From an uncultured Bacteroides sp. (GTDB taxonomy: Bacteria; Bacteroidota; Bacteroidia; Bacteroidales; Bacteroidaceae), in contig CANSEY010000001.1 in the NCBI GenBank assembly GCA_947646015.1, positions 1 to 64,000 on the forward strand: 64,000 nucleotides of DNA, given 5' to 3'. Position 1 is the first letter of the stretch. Every line of letters starts with the position of its first letter. Both the position numbers and the translations under genes were made by a program. Below the pieces are notes generated by a model. It worked only from the letters and a program-made list of their open reading frames with translations, had not been told where the DNA came from and searched no databases. Of the stretch, positions 1-9,700 are shown one piece after another.

Positions 1-31
1 CAAATTTGGTGGTAAGTTTTCTTTTACTCAT
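1..31 (-). CDS. Possible 5' end of a leftward gene (partial)
   Basis: On the minus strand an ATG at 31-29 opens a frame reading MSKRKLTTKF and leaves the window after ten codons. Codons 6-10 lie in the left arm of a 15-bp inverted repeat whose other arm is at 474-488. No TAnnTTTG box is seen upstream on this strand. It could be the start of a neighbouring gene or chance. No function can be given. Confidence 0.3.
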   Translation of the reverse strand, partial: MSKRKLTTKF

Positions 32-198
32 GGAATCTAATTCAGTTTTCGGAAGGGTAAGCCCTCGTTTATAGTTGACAAAAAAGCAGGTATCCCGGTT
101 TTCACCCGAAGAGTCCATCCGTGAGGTGAAGAAGCTAATCTTAGGCTAAAACTTCTGAAAATCAACGTCTTAAAAAAGTAAGATTTCTATCCTCAAAA

Positions 199-322
199 GC
201 TTTGTTTTAACACAGAGTTAAAGCTTGTTCTTTGGATGTGAATAAGAAGTTCTTTAAATGCAAAAGACTTGTTATTTGCGCACAAGAACCTGACAACCTG
301 CAAAAGACGTTAACAATGTTAA
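199..322 (+). repeat. Intergenic element copy A (124 bp)
   Basis: This stretch aligns over its whole length with 34113-34235, with only small gaps. Both begin GCTT followed by a TTAACA...GTTAAA dyad, continue through an A/T-rich middle with AAGAA, CTTTTAAA-like and TTTGC blocks, and end in the palindromic TTAACAATGTTAA followed by purine-rich sequence. Each copy lies ahead of a housekeeping gene on the plus strand. The function is unknown. It may be a regulatory leader or a degenerate dispersed repeat. Confidence 0.5.
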
Positions 323-635
323 TTGAAGAAAGGTATAAGGAGGAAGATACCGGTTCAGACGGCGTAAACTCACTTCCGAAACTTAAGTTATCTTATTCAG
401 CCGGTGTCTGTTTTTTCTTATTAAAGCAAGCAAAAAGGACAATTATCAACTTGGAAATAAAGAAATAAAGAATTTACCACCAAATTTGAAGAAGAACCAT
501 CTTTTGCAGGAGATGGTATTTCAAATCAGGAGCGTGAATGCGTAGGGTTACGCAAGAGGGCAAGCGTTTCAGGTATCCGCAACAACGATACGGCATATTT
601 TCAGCTGCTTGCATACGTTTCCCGAAATTATCATG

Positions 636-643
636 TACCTTTG
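636..643 (+). promoter_or_regulatory. -7 promoter box of the GSCFA gene
   Basis: TACCTTTG matches the Bacteroides TAnnTTTG -7 element and lies 28 bases before the ATG at 671, a normal leader length. Confidence 0.6.
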
Positions 644-670
644 TACTCCCGTTTATAGAATTACTTGATT

Positions 671-1657
671 ATGAACCTGAATACTCCGGTAGAGATTCCA
701 TCTGGATTCACCCCCATCAGCCATGCCCAGCAACTGCTGATTATGGGTTCCTGCTTTGCAGAGAACATCGGTACCCTGCTTGCTGAAAATAAATTCCGGA
801 TCGATATCAATCCATTCGGTATCTTATATAATCCACGATCCATCTCAATGGCTTTGCGCGAAATCATCAGCCAAAAGCAATACAAAGCATCCGATCTGTT
901 TCTGCATCGTGAATGTTGGCACAGCCCGATGCATCACGGCTCTTTCTCCGCCGCCACCCTTGCAGACACCTTACGGAATATCCAATCCCGTCTGGAACAG
1001 GCACATAAAGAGCTGAAACAACTTGACCGGCTTATGCTGACCTTCGGCACCGCATACGTATACGAACAAAAAGAGACAGGAAAGGTAGTGGCCAACTGTC
1101 ACAAATTGCCTGAAAAGAATTTTATACGCCGCCGCCTTGAGATAGACGAGATAGTAGAAGACTATACCCTGCTATTGGACGAATTGATCTCTTTGAATCC
1201 TCAACTAAAGATCTTGTTCACAGTCAGCCCCATTCGCCACATACGAGACGGAATGCATGCCAACCAACTCAGTAAAAGCGTGCTGCTGCTTGCCATCGAC
1301 CGACTGATGCAACGTTATCCACAGGTCACTTGCTACTTTCCTTCTTATGAAATAGTATTGGATGAACTTCGGGACTATCGCTTCTATGCAGATGACATGG
1401 TACACCCATCCACGTTGACCGTCAATTATCTATGGGAGCGTTTTTCGGAGACTTTCTTCACCCCCGAAACCCAAAGCCTAATCAAAGAGTGTGAAACGAT
1501 ACGAAAAGCGATTGCGCACAAACCTTTCCATCCCGAGTCGGAAGAGCATAAAAGATTTTTAGGACAAATTGTGTTAAAAATAGAACGACTTAACGGAAAA
1601 TACCCGTACTTAGATTTCGAAAAAGAAACAAACATGTGCCGATTGGCGCTTCAATAA
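671..1657 (+). CDS. GSCFA-domain protein (SGNH-hydrolase-like)
   Basis: Protein of 328 residues carrying the family's name motif, GSCFAENIG, near residue 28. It also has the supporting blocks NPFGILYNP, LTFGTAYVY and TVSPIRHIRDG, and the C-terminal DDMVHPS, which resembles the Asp-x-x-His end of SGNH/GDSL esterases. I infer an esterase or acylhydrolase fold; the substrate is unknown. The ATG at 671 was chosen because it follows a TACCTTTG box; an in-frame TTG at 665 is less likely. It is followed after 29 bases by murF-alr, so it is probably in one operon with cell-wall precursor synthesis. Confidence 0.85.
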   Translation: MNLNTPVEIPSGFTPISHAQQLLIMGSCFAENIGTLLAENKFRIDINPFGILYNPRSISMALREIISQKQYKASDLFLHRECWHSPMHHGSFSAATLADTLRNIQSRLEQAHKELKQLDRLMLTFGTAYVYEQKETGKVVANCHKLPEKNFIRRRLEIDEIVEDYTLLLDELISLNPQLKILFTVSPIRHIRDGMHANQLSKSVLLLAIDRLMQRYPQVTCYFPSYEIVLDELRDYRFYADDMVHPSTLTVNYLWERFSETFFTPETQSLIKECETIRKAIAHKPFHPESEEHKRFLGQIVLKIERLNGKYPYLDFEKETNMCRLALQ

Positions 1658-1686
1658 ATGTGCAAATATGCCAATGCTTTAATATT

Positions 1687-4182
1687 ATGTCATATACAAT
1701 TGAATCAATCGTTGAAAAAATAGGTGCACGGCGTCTGGGAAACAAGCCTGCTGCCATCGACTGGCTACTGACTGACAGCCGTTCGTTATGCTTTCCGGAA
1801 GAGACCCTCTTTTTTGCCATTCCCACCAAAAGGAACAACGGCGCACGCTACATCCCTGACCTTTATGAACGGGGAGTGCGCAATTTTGTAGTCACAAGCG
1901 AAGATTTCAAAGGGCTCACCATGGACAGTGAGCAACTAAAAGTGACAATGGCTCAGGAATGCAATTTCCTTATTGTCCCCAATACTTTAAAAGCACTTCA
2001 GAAATTGGCCGAACAACACCGTGGTTCCTTCCAGATTCCGGTAGTCGGCATTACGGGCAGCAATGGAAAGACCATTGTAAAAGAATGGCTTCACCAATTG
2101 CTCAGCCCCGACCGGGTTATCGTGCGTTCACCGCGCAGCTACAATTCGCAAATCGGTGTCCCGCTGTCAGTCTGGCAAATGAACGAGGAATCCGAACTGG
2201 GCATTTTCGAAGCCGGCATTTCGGAAATGGGCGAAATGCGTCCGTTACAGAATATGATTAAGCCGACAATAGGCATCCTGACCAACATTGGCGGAGCACA
2301 TCAGGAAAACTTCTTTTCACTGCAAGAGAAGTGCATGGAAAAACTAAGCCTGTTTAAAGATTGCGACGTAGTCATTTACAATGGCGACAACGAAATGATA
2401 AGCAACTGCGTAGGAAAGTCAATGCTGACTGCCCGTGAAATCGCATGGAGCATGAGGGATATCGAACGTCCGCTCTATATCAGCAGGGTTGAGAAGAAAG
2501 AAGATCATACCGTCATCTCCTACCGCTATCTGGAGATGGACAATACATTCTGTATTCCCTTTATCGATGATGCTTCCATAGAGAACTCACTGAACTGCCT
2601 CGCTGCCTGCCTGTACCTGATGGTACCGGCCGACCAGATCACCGAACGAATGGCCCGGCTCGAACCTGTAGCGATGCGCCTTGAAGTAAAAGACGGAAAG
2701 AACAACTGTATCTTGATCAATGACAGTTATAATTCGGACCTTGCTTCGCTGGATATCGCTCTCGACTTTCTTTACCGGCGTTCGCAGTCAAAAGGCCTAA
2801 AGCGCACTTTGATCCTTTCGGATATCCTGGAAACCGGACAAAGCACGACAACACTCTACCGCAAAGTGGCACAACTGGTTCACAGCCGCGGCATTGAAAA
2901 GATTATCGGTGTAGGTGCCGAAATATCCTCATGCGCATCAAAGTTTGATATAGAAAAATATTTCTTCCCCGATACCAAGGCACTTCTGGCATCAGATGTA
3001 ATTAAGAAACTCAGAAATGAAATCATCCTGATAAAAGGCTCCCGCAACTTCGGTTTCGACCTCGTTTCGGAAGAACTGGAACTGAAAGTACACGAAACCA
3101 TCCTGGAAGTAAACCTGGGAGCTATGGTAACCAACCTGAATCACTACCGCTCGATGCTCAAACCGGAAACTAAAATGGTGTGCATGGTGAAAGCGTCTGC
3201 TTATGGAGCAGGTTCGTACGAAATAGCCAAAACCCTTCAGGAGCATCACGCTGACTATCTGGCAGTGGCCGTAGCCGATGAAGGTTCCGACCTTCGCAAA
3301 GCAGGGATCACAGCCTCCATTATCATCATGGATCCCGAACTGACCGCTTTCAAAACCATGTTCGACTATAAACTGGAACCGGAAGTATACAATTTCCATT
3401 TGCTCGACGCATTGATAAAAGCCGCCGAAAAAGAAGGTATCACCAACTTCCCCATTCACGTAAAACTGGATACGGGTATGCACCGATTGGGATTCGAAGA
3501 GAAAGACATCCCGCAACTGATTCGCCGGTTAAAGAACCAGAATGCACTGATTCCCCGCTCTGTCTTTTCCCATTTCGTAGGCAGTGATTCTGCCCAGTTC
3601 GACGCTTTTACCCGGCAGCAAATAGAACGATATGAAAAGATGTCAAAGGAACTGCAAGATGCATTCCCGCACAAAATACTGCGCCATATCTGCAACACAG
3701 CCGGTATCGAACGCTTCCCCGGTGCACAGTTCGACATGGTTCGTCTTGGCATCGGATTGTATGGAATCAGTCCGATCGATAACTCAATCATCAACAACGT
3801 GAGTACCTTGAAAACAACGATTCTCCAAATACGGGACGTGGCGGAAGAAGATACTGTAGGTTATAGCCGCAAAGGGCATCTGATACGTCCCTCACGTATC
3901 GCTGCTATACCCATCGGATATGCCGACGGCCTGAACCGCCATTTGGGATGCGGACATGGCTATTGCCTTGTCAATGGCAAAAAAGCCCCATACGTAGGAA
4001 ATATCTGCATGGATGTGTGCATGATCGACGTAACGGATATTGATTGTAGAGAAGGTGATCAAGCTATCATCTTCGGTGACGAATTACCGATTACCGTCTT
4101 ATCGGATGCGCTCGAAACCATCCCTTATGAAGTATTGACAGGTATTTCAACCCGGGTCAAGAGAGTATATTATCAAGATTAA
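1687..4182 (+). CDS. murF-alr: Bifunctional MurF ligase / alanine racemase
   Basis: An 831-residue fusion. The N-terminal half is UDP-MurNAc-tripeptide:D-Ala-D-Ala ligase, with the Mur ATP loop GITGSNGKT at about residue 121, the later NIGGAHQENF and a C-terminal NDSYNSD block. The C-terminal half is a type III-fold alanine racemase. Its PLP lysine is in MVKASAYGAG at about residue 501 and its catalytic tyrosine in VGYSRKGH at about 725. The racemase supplies D-Ala and the ligase adds D-Ala-D-Ala, so both act in cytoplasmic peptidoglycan precursor synthesis. The fusion is usual in Bacteroidetes. I chose the ATG at 1687 (MSYTIESIVEK) over one at 1636, because the earlier start overlaps the previous gene and adds a non-family leader. 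Confidence 0.93.
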   Translation: MSYTIESIVEKIGARRLGNKPAAIDWLLTDSRSLCFPEETLFFAIPTKRNNGARYIPDLYERGVRNFVVTSEDFKGLTMDSEQLKVTMAQECNFLIVPNTLKALQKLAEQHRGSFQIPVVGITGSNGKTIVKEWLHQLLSPDRVIVRSPRSYNSQIGVPLSVWQMNEESELGIFEAGISEMGEMRPLQNMIKPTIGILTNIGGAHQENFFSLQEKCMEKLSLFKDCDVVIYNGDNEMISNCVGKSMLTAREIAWSMRDIERPLYISRVEKKEDHTVISYRYLEMDNTFCIPFIDDASIENSLNCLAACLYLMVPADQITERMARLEPVAMRLEVKDGKNNCILINDSYNSDLASLDIALDFLYRRSQSKGLKRTLILSDILETGQSTTTLYRKVAQLVHSRGIEKIIGVGAEISSCASKFDIEKYFFPDTKALLASDVIKKLRNEIILIKGSRNFGFDLVSEELELKVHETILEVNLGAMVTNLNHYRSMLKPETKMVCMVKASAYGAGSYEIAKTLQEHHADYLAVAVADEGSDLRKAGITASIIIMDPELTAFKTMFDYKLEPEVYNFHLLDALIKAAEKEGITNFPIHVKLDTGMHRLGFEEKDIPQLIRRLKNQNALIPRSVFSHFVGSDSAQFDAFTRQQIERYEKMSKELQDAFPHKILRHICNTAGIERFPGAQFDMVRLGIGLYGISPIDNSIINNVSTLKTTILQIRDVAEEDTVGYSRKGHLIRPSRIAAIPIGYADGLNRHLGCGHGYCLVNGKKAPYVGNICMDVCMIDVTDIDCREGDQAIIFGDELPITVLSDALETIPYEVLTGISTRVKRVYYQD

Positions 4183-4200
4183 CTCCAAAAGATTCAGTCG

Positions 4201-4255
4201 GAAAAGTGAAAAGTAACGGACATTAACCTCCTGCAGCTTTTCACTTTTCGTTTTT
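4201..4255 (+). terminator. Intrinsic terminator after murF-alr
   Basis: GAAAAGTGAAAAG at 4201-4213 pairs perfectly with 4237-4249 (13 bp, 23-base loop) and a short T run follows. It closes the GSCFA-murF/alr operon. Confidence 0.75.
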
Positions 4256-4311
4256 ATGAGCCCGGTTTTCGCTTTTATGATTCTGCCTTTCTTTTTTCAT
4301 TCAAAATAGTC

Positions 4312-4319
4312 TATCTTTG
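4312..4319 (+). promoter_or_regulatory. -7 promoter box of tatA
   Basis: TATCTTTG, 25 bases before the tatA ATG and just after the murF-alr terminator. Confidence 0.65.
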
Positions 4320-4343
4320 CACACAAACTAATACAATACCGTT

Positions 4344-4571
4344 ATGACAAACCTTTTTTTATTAGGATTCATGCCCAGTGGTTCCGAATGGATTATCATC
4401 CTGTTGGTTATACTCTTGCTTTTTGGTGGTAAAAAGATTCCCGAACTGATGCGCGGGCTCGGCAAAGGAGTGAAAAGTTTTAAAGAAGGGGTGAATGAAG
4501 CCAAAGAGGAAATAAACAAAGCAAAAGAAGAAATCGACGAACCGGAAAACAAAGAAAAGAAAGATAACTGA
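4344..4571 (+). CDS. tatA: Sec-independent translocase subunit TatA
   Basis: A 75-residue protein with one N-terminal membrane helix (about residues 12-27). The family hinge [16 protein letters not shown] follows, then a charged amphipathic helix and a Lys/Glu-rich tail. TatA multimers form the pore of the twin-arginine system, which exports folded proteins across the inner membrane. tatC follows after 76 bases. No separate tatB is present here, as is common in Bacteroidetes, so TatA probably also does the TatB job. Confidence 0.93.
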   Translation: MTNLFLLGFMPSGSEWIIILLVILLLFGGKKIPELMRGLGKGVKSFKEGVNEAKEEINKAKEEIDEPENKEKKDN

Positions 4572-4647
4572 TATCCTGTTTTGTTTCCGTCTCTTACATG
4601 AGATGAAAATAGAACGAAAGTAAATTTCAACCGCCTTTCTCTTAATA

Positions 4648-5442
4648 ATGGCAGAAATTAAAGAACTGACTTTTTGGGATCACCTGGATGAACTGCGCCG
4701 GGTGCTGTTTCGAATTATAGGTGTATGGTTTGTTTTGGCTGTAGGCTATTTCATTGCTATGCCCTATCTGTTCGACCATGTCATTCTGGCTCCCTGCCAC
4801 AACGATTTCATCTTTTACCATCTTCTGCGGGACATCGGACAGGCATTCGACCTTACCGATGACTTCTTTACCCGTGAGTTTAAAGTCAAGCTGGTAAATA
4901 TCAATCTGGCAGCACCTTTTTTTATCCACATGTCCACCGCTTTCTGGATGTCTGTAGTCACTGCCACACCTTATTTGTTTTTCGAGATATGGCGTTTCAT
5001 CCGTCCTGCCCTTTACCCTAATGAACGGAAAGGAGTCCGCAAAGCCCTGACCATCGGCACGGTCATGTTTTTTATCGGAGTCCTTTTAGGTTATTTCATG
5101 GTCTATCCGCTCACCCTTCGTTTTCTCTCTACCTATCAACTCAGCGTAGAAATAGAGAATCAGATCTCCCTGAACTCTTACATCGACAATTTTATGATGC
5201 TGGTGCTCTGCATGGGGCTGGCTTTCGAACTACCTTTGGTAACCTGGTTGCTTTCCTTGCTTGGATTGGTAAACAAATCATTCTTACGAAAATACCGGAG
5301 ACATGCCATTGTCCTGATTGTCATCGCTGCTGCTGTCATTACTCCAACAGGAGACCCTTTCACACTCAGCATCGTAGCTATTCCCCTCTATCTGCTTTAT
5401 GAAATGAGCATATTGATGATTAAAGACAAAAACCGCTCGTAG
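4648..5442 (+). CDS. tatC: Sec-independent translocase subunit TatC
   Basis: A 264-residue polytopic inner-membrane protein, the receptor for twin-arginine signal peptides. The N-terminal FWDHLDELRRVLFR is the conserved cytosolic recognition segment. Later come YLFFEIWRFIRPALYPNERK and GLAFELPLV, both typical of TatC, and about six membrane helices ending near VIAAAVITPTGDPFTL. It lies downstream of tatA in the same transcription unit. The length is normal for the family. Confidence 0.95.
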   Translation: MAEIKELTFWDHLDELRRVLFRIIGVWFVLAVGYFIAMPYLFDHVILAPCHNDFIFYHLLRDIGQAFDLTDDFFTREFKVKLVNINLAAPFFIHMSTAFWMSVVTATPYLFFEIWRFIRPALYPNERKGVRKALTIGTVMFFIGVLLGYFMVYPLTLRFLSTYQLSVEIENQISLNSYIDNFMMLVLCMGLAFELPLVTWLLSLLGLVNKSFLRKYRRHAIVLIVIAAAVITPTGDPFTLSIVAIPLYLLYEMSILMIKDKNRS

Positions 5443-5489
5443 ATCCTGATTACCTACTCTTCTTTGCATATATCAGTTTCTCTCGATAC

Positions 5490-5506
5490 GGCTTGAATAT
5501 CAAGCC
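5490..5506 (+). terminator. Possible terminator after tatC
   Basis: GGCTTGA and TCAAGCC form a 7-bp stem around ATA. The following sequence is only moderately T-rich, so termination is uncertain. Confidence 0.35.
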
Positions 5507-5576
5507 ACAATTCATTTATTCCAGTATCATACAAGAAAAAAGCATACTTCTTGATTCATACTAACTATACTTTCCA

Positions 5577-5584
5577 TATATTTG
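5577..5584 (+). promoter_or_regulatory. -7 promoter box of the acyltransferase
   Basis: TATATTTG, 66 bases ahead of the ATG at 5650. It lies inside a longer in-frame reading from 5551, which argues for the later start. Confidence 0.5.
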
Positions 5585-5649
5585 CAGTATTCAACACACA
5601 TCACATCTTTAATGATGAAAATAAAAAAACGATAAGACAATACGAAATT

Positions 5650-6690
5650 ATGATTAATACTTTAACATCGTTGAGATTCATATTTGCAATAATGGTTTTT
5701 GGAGCACATTGCTATGTTATAGACAATGTTTTCAATACCCATTTTTTCAAAGAGGGATTTGTAGGCGTCAGCTTCTTTTTTGTGCTAAGCGGCTTTATTA
5801 TAGCATATAATTATCAAGAGAAACTGAAAGACAACAAAATAGACAAACGCACTTTCTGGGTAGCACGCATTGCGCGTATTTATCCTTTACATTGGCTGAC
5901 ATTGTTTATTGCTGCTATTTTAGGGAGTTACGTTATAGCCTCGGGAACTTTAGATTGGCTTAAGCATTTCTTAGCTTCGCTCACTTTGACAAATGCTTAT
6001 ATTCCCAGAGCCGACTACTTTTTCTCTTTCAACAGCCCTTCATGGAGTTTATGCTGTGAACAGCTTTTTTACATCTGCTTCCCATTCCTTATACCTTTAG
6101 CAAAAAATTACAAGTATTTGCTTTCTGTTTTTGGAATTGTAGCGATACTAATGGTCGTCGGCATGTACTTTACTCCGGAAGATGAAATAAAAGGCTTCTG
6201 GTATGTCAATCCAATTACCCGATTTCCGGATTTCATTGTCGGCATGTTACTGTTCCAATTGTATGAACGCTTGAAAAACAAGAATATCACTGTCTTGCAA
6301 GGAAGTATCATTGAAATCTCATCTATTATCTTATTTTTAATTTTCTACCTCTATGCCACCGATATACCTAAAGTATACCGATATTCATGTTATTATTGGC
6401 TCCCTGTTGCGGTGATTCTGATTAGTTTTTCACTTCAGAAAGGTATCTTTTCCCGCATTTTATCCAACCGTTTTCTAGTGATAGGGGGAGAAATCAGTTA
6501 CAGTTTTTATTTGATCCATCTATTTGTCTTATTGACATATTCAGAATGGCAAAAAGAAAATAATCTCCATACGGAATGGTACATTTCCGTCCCGATTCTA
6601 TTCAGTATCATCATTCTATTAAGCCTGCTTTCTTACTACTATTTTGAGAAGCCTATGAATAAACGAGTAAAAACATTACTAAACAGATAG
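5650..6690 (+). CDS. Acyltransferase family 3 membrane protein
   Basis: A 346-residue protein with about ten membrane helices. It has the OafA/acyltransferase-3 signs: LTSLRFIFAIMVFGAHCY near the N-terminus with the family's His, GFVGVSFFFVLSGFIIAYNY, and RIARIYPLHWLTL. Such enzymes O-acetylate or O-acylate surface sugars from the membrane. The acceptor is not predictable, and no polysaccharide genes flank it. It sits alone between tatC and a helicase gene and has its own -7 box. The sequence is more AT-rich than its neighbours, which may indicate later acquisition. Confidence 0.85.
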   Translation: MINTLTSLRFIFAIMVFGAHCYVIDNVFNTHFFKEGFVGVSFFFVLSGFIIAYNYQEKLKDNKIDKRTFWVARIARIYPLHWLTLFIAAILGSYVIASGTLDWLKHFLASLTLTNAYIPRADYFFSFNSPSWSLCCEQLFYICFPFLIPLAKNYKYLLSVFGIVAILMVVGMYFTPEDEIKGFWYVNPITRFPDFIVGMLLFQLYERLKNKNITVLQGSIIEISSIILFLIFYLYATDIPKVYRYSCYYWLPVAVILISFSLQKGIFSRILSNRFLVIGGEISYSFYLIHLFVLLTYSEWQKENNLHTEWYISVPILFSIIILLSLLSYYYFEKPMNKRVKTLLNR

Positions 6691-6785
6691 TTCACAAAAC
6701 AAATTGCCTACAGAAACTCCGATATCGAAGTAATGATACTTTCGTACACATTTTCATCCGTCCGCATGAAAATCCGGGAATTATC

Positions 6786-9700
6786 ATGTATTTTTGCTGT
6801 ATGGAAAATGAGGTAAACGAATCTTTTGAAATCCTGCTTGCAGCCTGTCAGACAGCAGACAGCAATCTGGCGGTGGCTTACAAACAGTTGCGTGATTTGC
6901 TCGAACGATTGTGCCGGGCACAAATGCAGGATGAAAGTCTTCAGATGACTGACCTTTCAGCACGGATCAGTTTTGTATCGGCACGGGCAGGGCTGACAAT
7001 TGTTGAACAAAACCGATTACACACTTTTCGCCTGACCTCAAACGCTATTCTCAATCGAAAAGAGGAACCTGTACGCGAAAAGTTACTGCGGGATGCCAAG
7101 ACACTTGCCTTTTTTATACGTAAACTTTACGAAGTCGAGATTCCCGGCGAACTCTACCACTTACTGCCGCGTGCCGACGCAACTTACCTCGTAGCACCTC
7201 CGGCTAAAAAGCGAATAGAGCGAATGCGTGTATGCTATCAATATGCCGACGAGCAGTATCTATATGTAACTCCGGTCGATACCATTGCTGACGAATATCT
7301 GAAGATACGTTATAATGTGCCGCAGATTAACGAGGAGTTTGCTCAAACCTGCGAAATTTTATGGTGTCATGCACAACTCAACCTACTTGATGTGGCCATT
7401 GACGAAACCGGTGTCCTGACTCCTTCGTTCATCGTACTCGAACCGGATTACTTAATCGACATCAGTTCGTTGGCAGAATGTTTTCGTGATTACGGACATC
7501 ATCCCGCCAACTATGTACTGGCCCGCCTCCAACCCATCGACAATGCCCGGCCATTATTACTGGGAAACATTGCCAACCTTTTCCTGGACGAATGGATTCA
7601 TGCAGAAAACGAACCGGACTACAGAGAGTGTATGCAAAAAGCCTTTCGCCGTTACCCGATTGAACTGGCTGCCTGCACCGACCTACGTGACAGAGAGAAG
7701 GAACGACAGTTCTTTGACGATTGCAAACTACACTTCGAACATATCCGCGAAGTGGTGACAGACACCTTCCGTGCACCGGGCTATGAATTGGATAAGACTG
7801 ATGCAGTGCTCGAGCCCTCGTACATTTGCGAAGCATTGGGACTGCAAGGACGATTGGACTACATGCAGCGTGACATGTCATCGTTTATTGAGATGAAATC
7901 GGGGAAAGCAGACGAATTCTCCATCCGCAACAAAGTAGAGCCCAAAGAAAACAATAAAGTACAAATGCTGCTCTACCAGGCAGTGCTGCAATACTCGATG
8001 GGAATGGACCATCACCGGGTAAAAGCCTATCTGCTCTACACACGCTACCCTTTACTTTATCCGGCACGTCCGTCGTGGGCCATGGTGCGCCGGATCATCA
8101 ATCTGCGCAACCGGATCGTATCTGATGAATATGGAATCCAGTTACGAAACAGTGTGGAGTATACCGCCTCCAAACTCCAAGCCATACGTTCCGACATACT
8201 CAACGAACGAGGATTATCCGGCCGGTTCTGGGAACAATATCTCCGCCCGTCCATTGATAATCTATCGCAGAAACTGGCTTCACTTACCCCGCTGGAACAG
8301 TCGTACTTCTACGCACTCTATAATTTCATAACCAAAGAGTTGTATACTTCCAAGTCCGGAGACGTCGATTACGAAGGACGTACCGGCGCAGCCGCCCTGT
8401 GGCTATCTACCCTGACAGAGAAATGCGAAGCCGGTGAGATTCTTTACGATCTGCGCATCAAAGAGAATCATGCTGCCGATGAACATAAAGCATATATCCT
8501 CCTTGAGCAAAGAAAAGAGGGATACGGAGAAAATAAACTATCCCCGGAACCTAACGAAATATCCTCTGAGGTAGAAAAAGGAGCACAGGCCTTGCCTAAT
8601 TTCCGTCAGGGGGATGCCATTGTACTTTATGAACGCAACCGGAACGAAGATAACGTCACCAATAAGATGGTATTCAAAGGCAATATCGAGTTCATCACAG
8701 AAGAAGAGATAGGTATACGCCTGCGTGCCACTCAGCAGAATAGTTCCGTGCTTCCGCCGGACAGCCTCTATGCAATAGAGCACGACACAATGGATACTAC
8801 CTTCCGGAGCATGTACCAGGCATTATCGGCTTTCGCTTCGGCAACCAAAGAACGGCGTGATCTTTTATTGGCACAACGAATGCCCGAATTCGAGTACGGA
8901 CTTGACAAACAGATTCTAACCGCCCCGGACGATTTTACACGGGTCACACTAAAAGCACTGGCTGCCAAAGACTTTTTCCTATTGGTAGGACCGCCGGGAA
9001 CGGGCAAGACCTCATGCGCCTTGAAAAAAATGGTGGAAACTTTCCATTGCGAAGCGCAGACCCAAATCCTCCTGCTCTCGTATACAAACCGGGCTGTGGA
9101 CGAAATCTGCAAAGCCATCTCATCCATTCGGCCGGAGGTCGACTTTATTCGTGTCGGCAGTGAGTTGTCTTGTGACGAAGCTTACCGGCATCATCTGATT
9201 GAAAACGAACTTTCTCTTTGTACCCGCCGCTCGGAAGTAGCAGAACGCATCGCCCGTTGCCGTATCTTTGTAGGCACAGTTGCTTCCATCTCCGGAAAAC
9301 CCGAACTGTTCCGCCTGAAGAGATTCGATGTAGCCATTATCGATGAAGCGACCCAAATCCTGGAACCTCAACTATTAGGTATCCTATGTGCCCGGAGCGA
9401 AAATGGAGAGAATGCCGTCGGCAAGTTCATACTGATCGGTGATCATAAACAATTGCCTGCCGTCGTATTGCAAAATACCGAACAATCGGAAATCTACGAT
9501 GAAGGCTTACGTAGCGCCGGACTGAAAAATCTCAAGGATTCTCTTTTCGAACGCCTCTACCGCACCCTGCAAACCTCTTCCGAGGATCTCTTTCCCGACT
9601 CAGCATCGGTATCGGCTCCGAACCATCGCTCCTTCGACATGCTTTGCAAACAAGGACGTATGCATCCGGAAGTAGCTCTTTTTGCCAATCAGGCATTTTA

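Larger units (their letters stand above)
1..488. repeat. 488-bp segment bounded by 15-bp inverted repeats
   Basis: Bases 1-15 and 474-488 are exact reverse complements (CAAATTTGGTGGTAA and its complement). The left arm starts at the window edge and could be longer. The 458 bases between hold no convincing gene; a 78-codon TTG-started frame at 232-468 has no family resemblance or promoter. They do hold the 199-322 element. Bacteroides genomes are known for invertible segments flanked by short inverted repeats, so inversion is possible, but no recombinase gene is visible here. Confidence 0.5.

Noticed and set aside
232..468. 78-codon TTG-started plus-strand frame
   Set aside because: No family likeness and a rare start codon; it overlaps the repeated intergenic element, which also occurs without this frame at 34.1 kb.
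2992..3516. 174-codon minus-strand frame
   Set aside because: Lies wholly antisense inside the alanine racemase part of murF-alr; low-complexity His/Phe-rich translation typical of a shadow frame.
6789..6796. TATTTTTG as promoter of the helicase gene
   Set aside because: It would place the transcript start at or past the ATG at 6801, so it is probably a chance match within the coding start.
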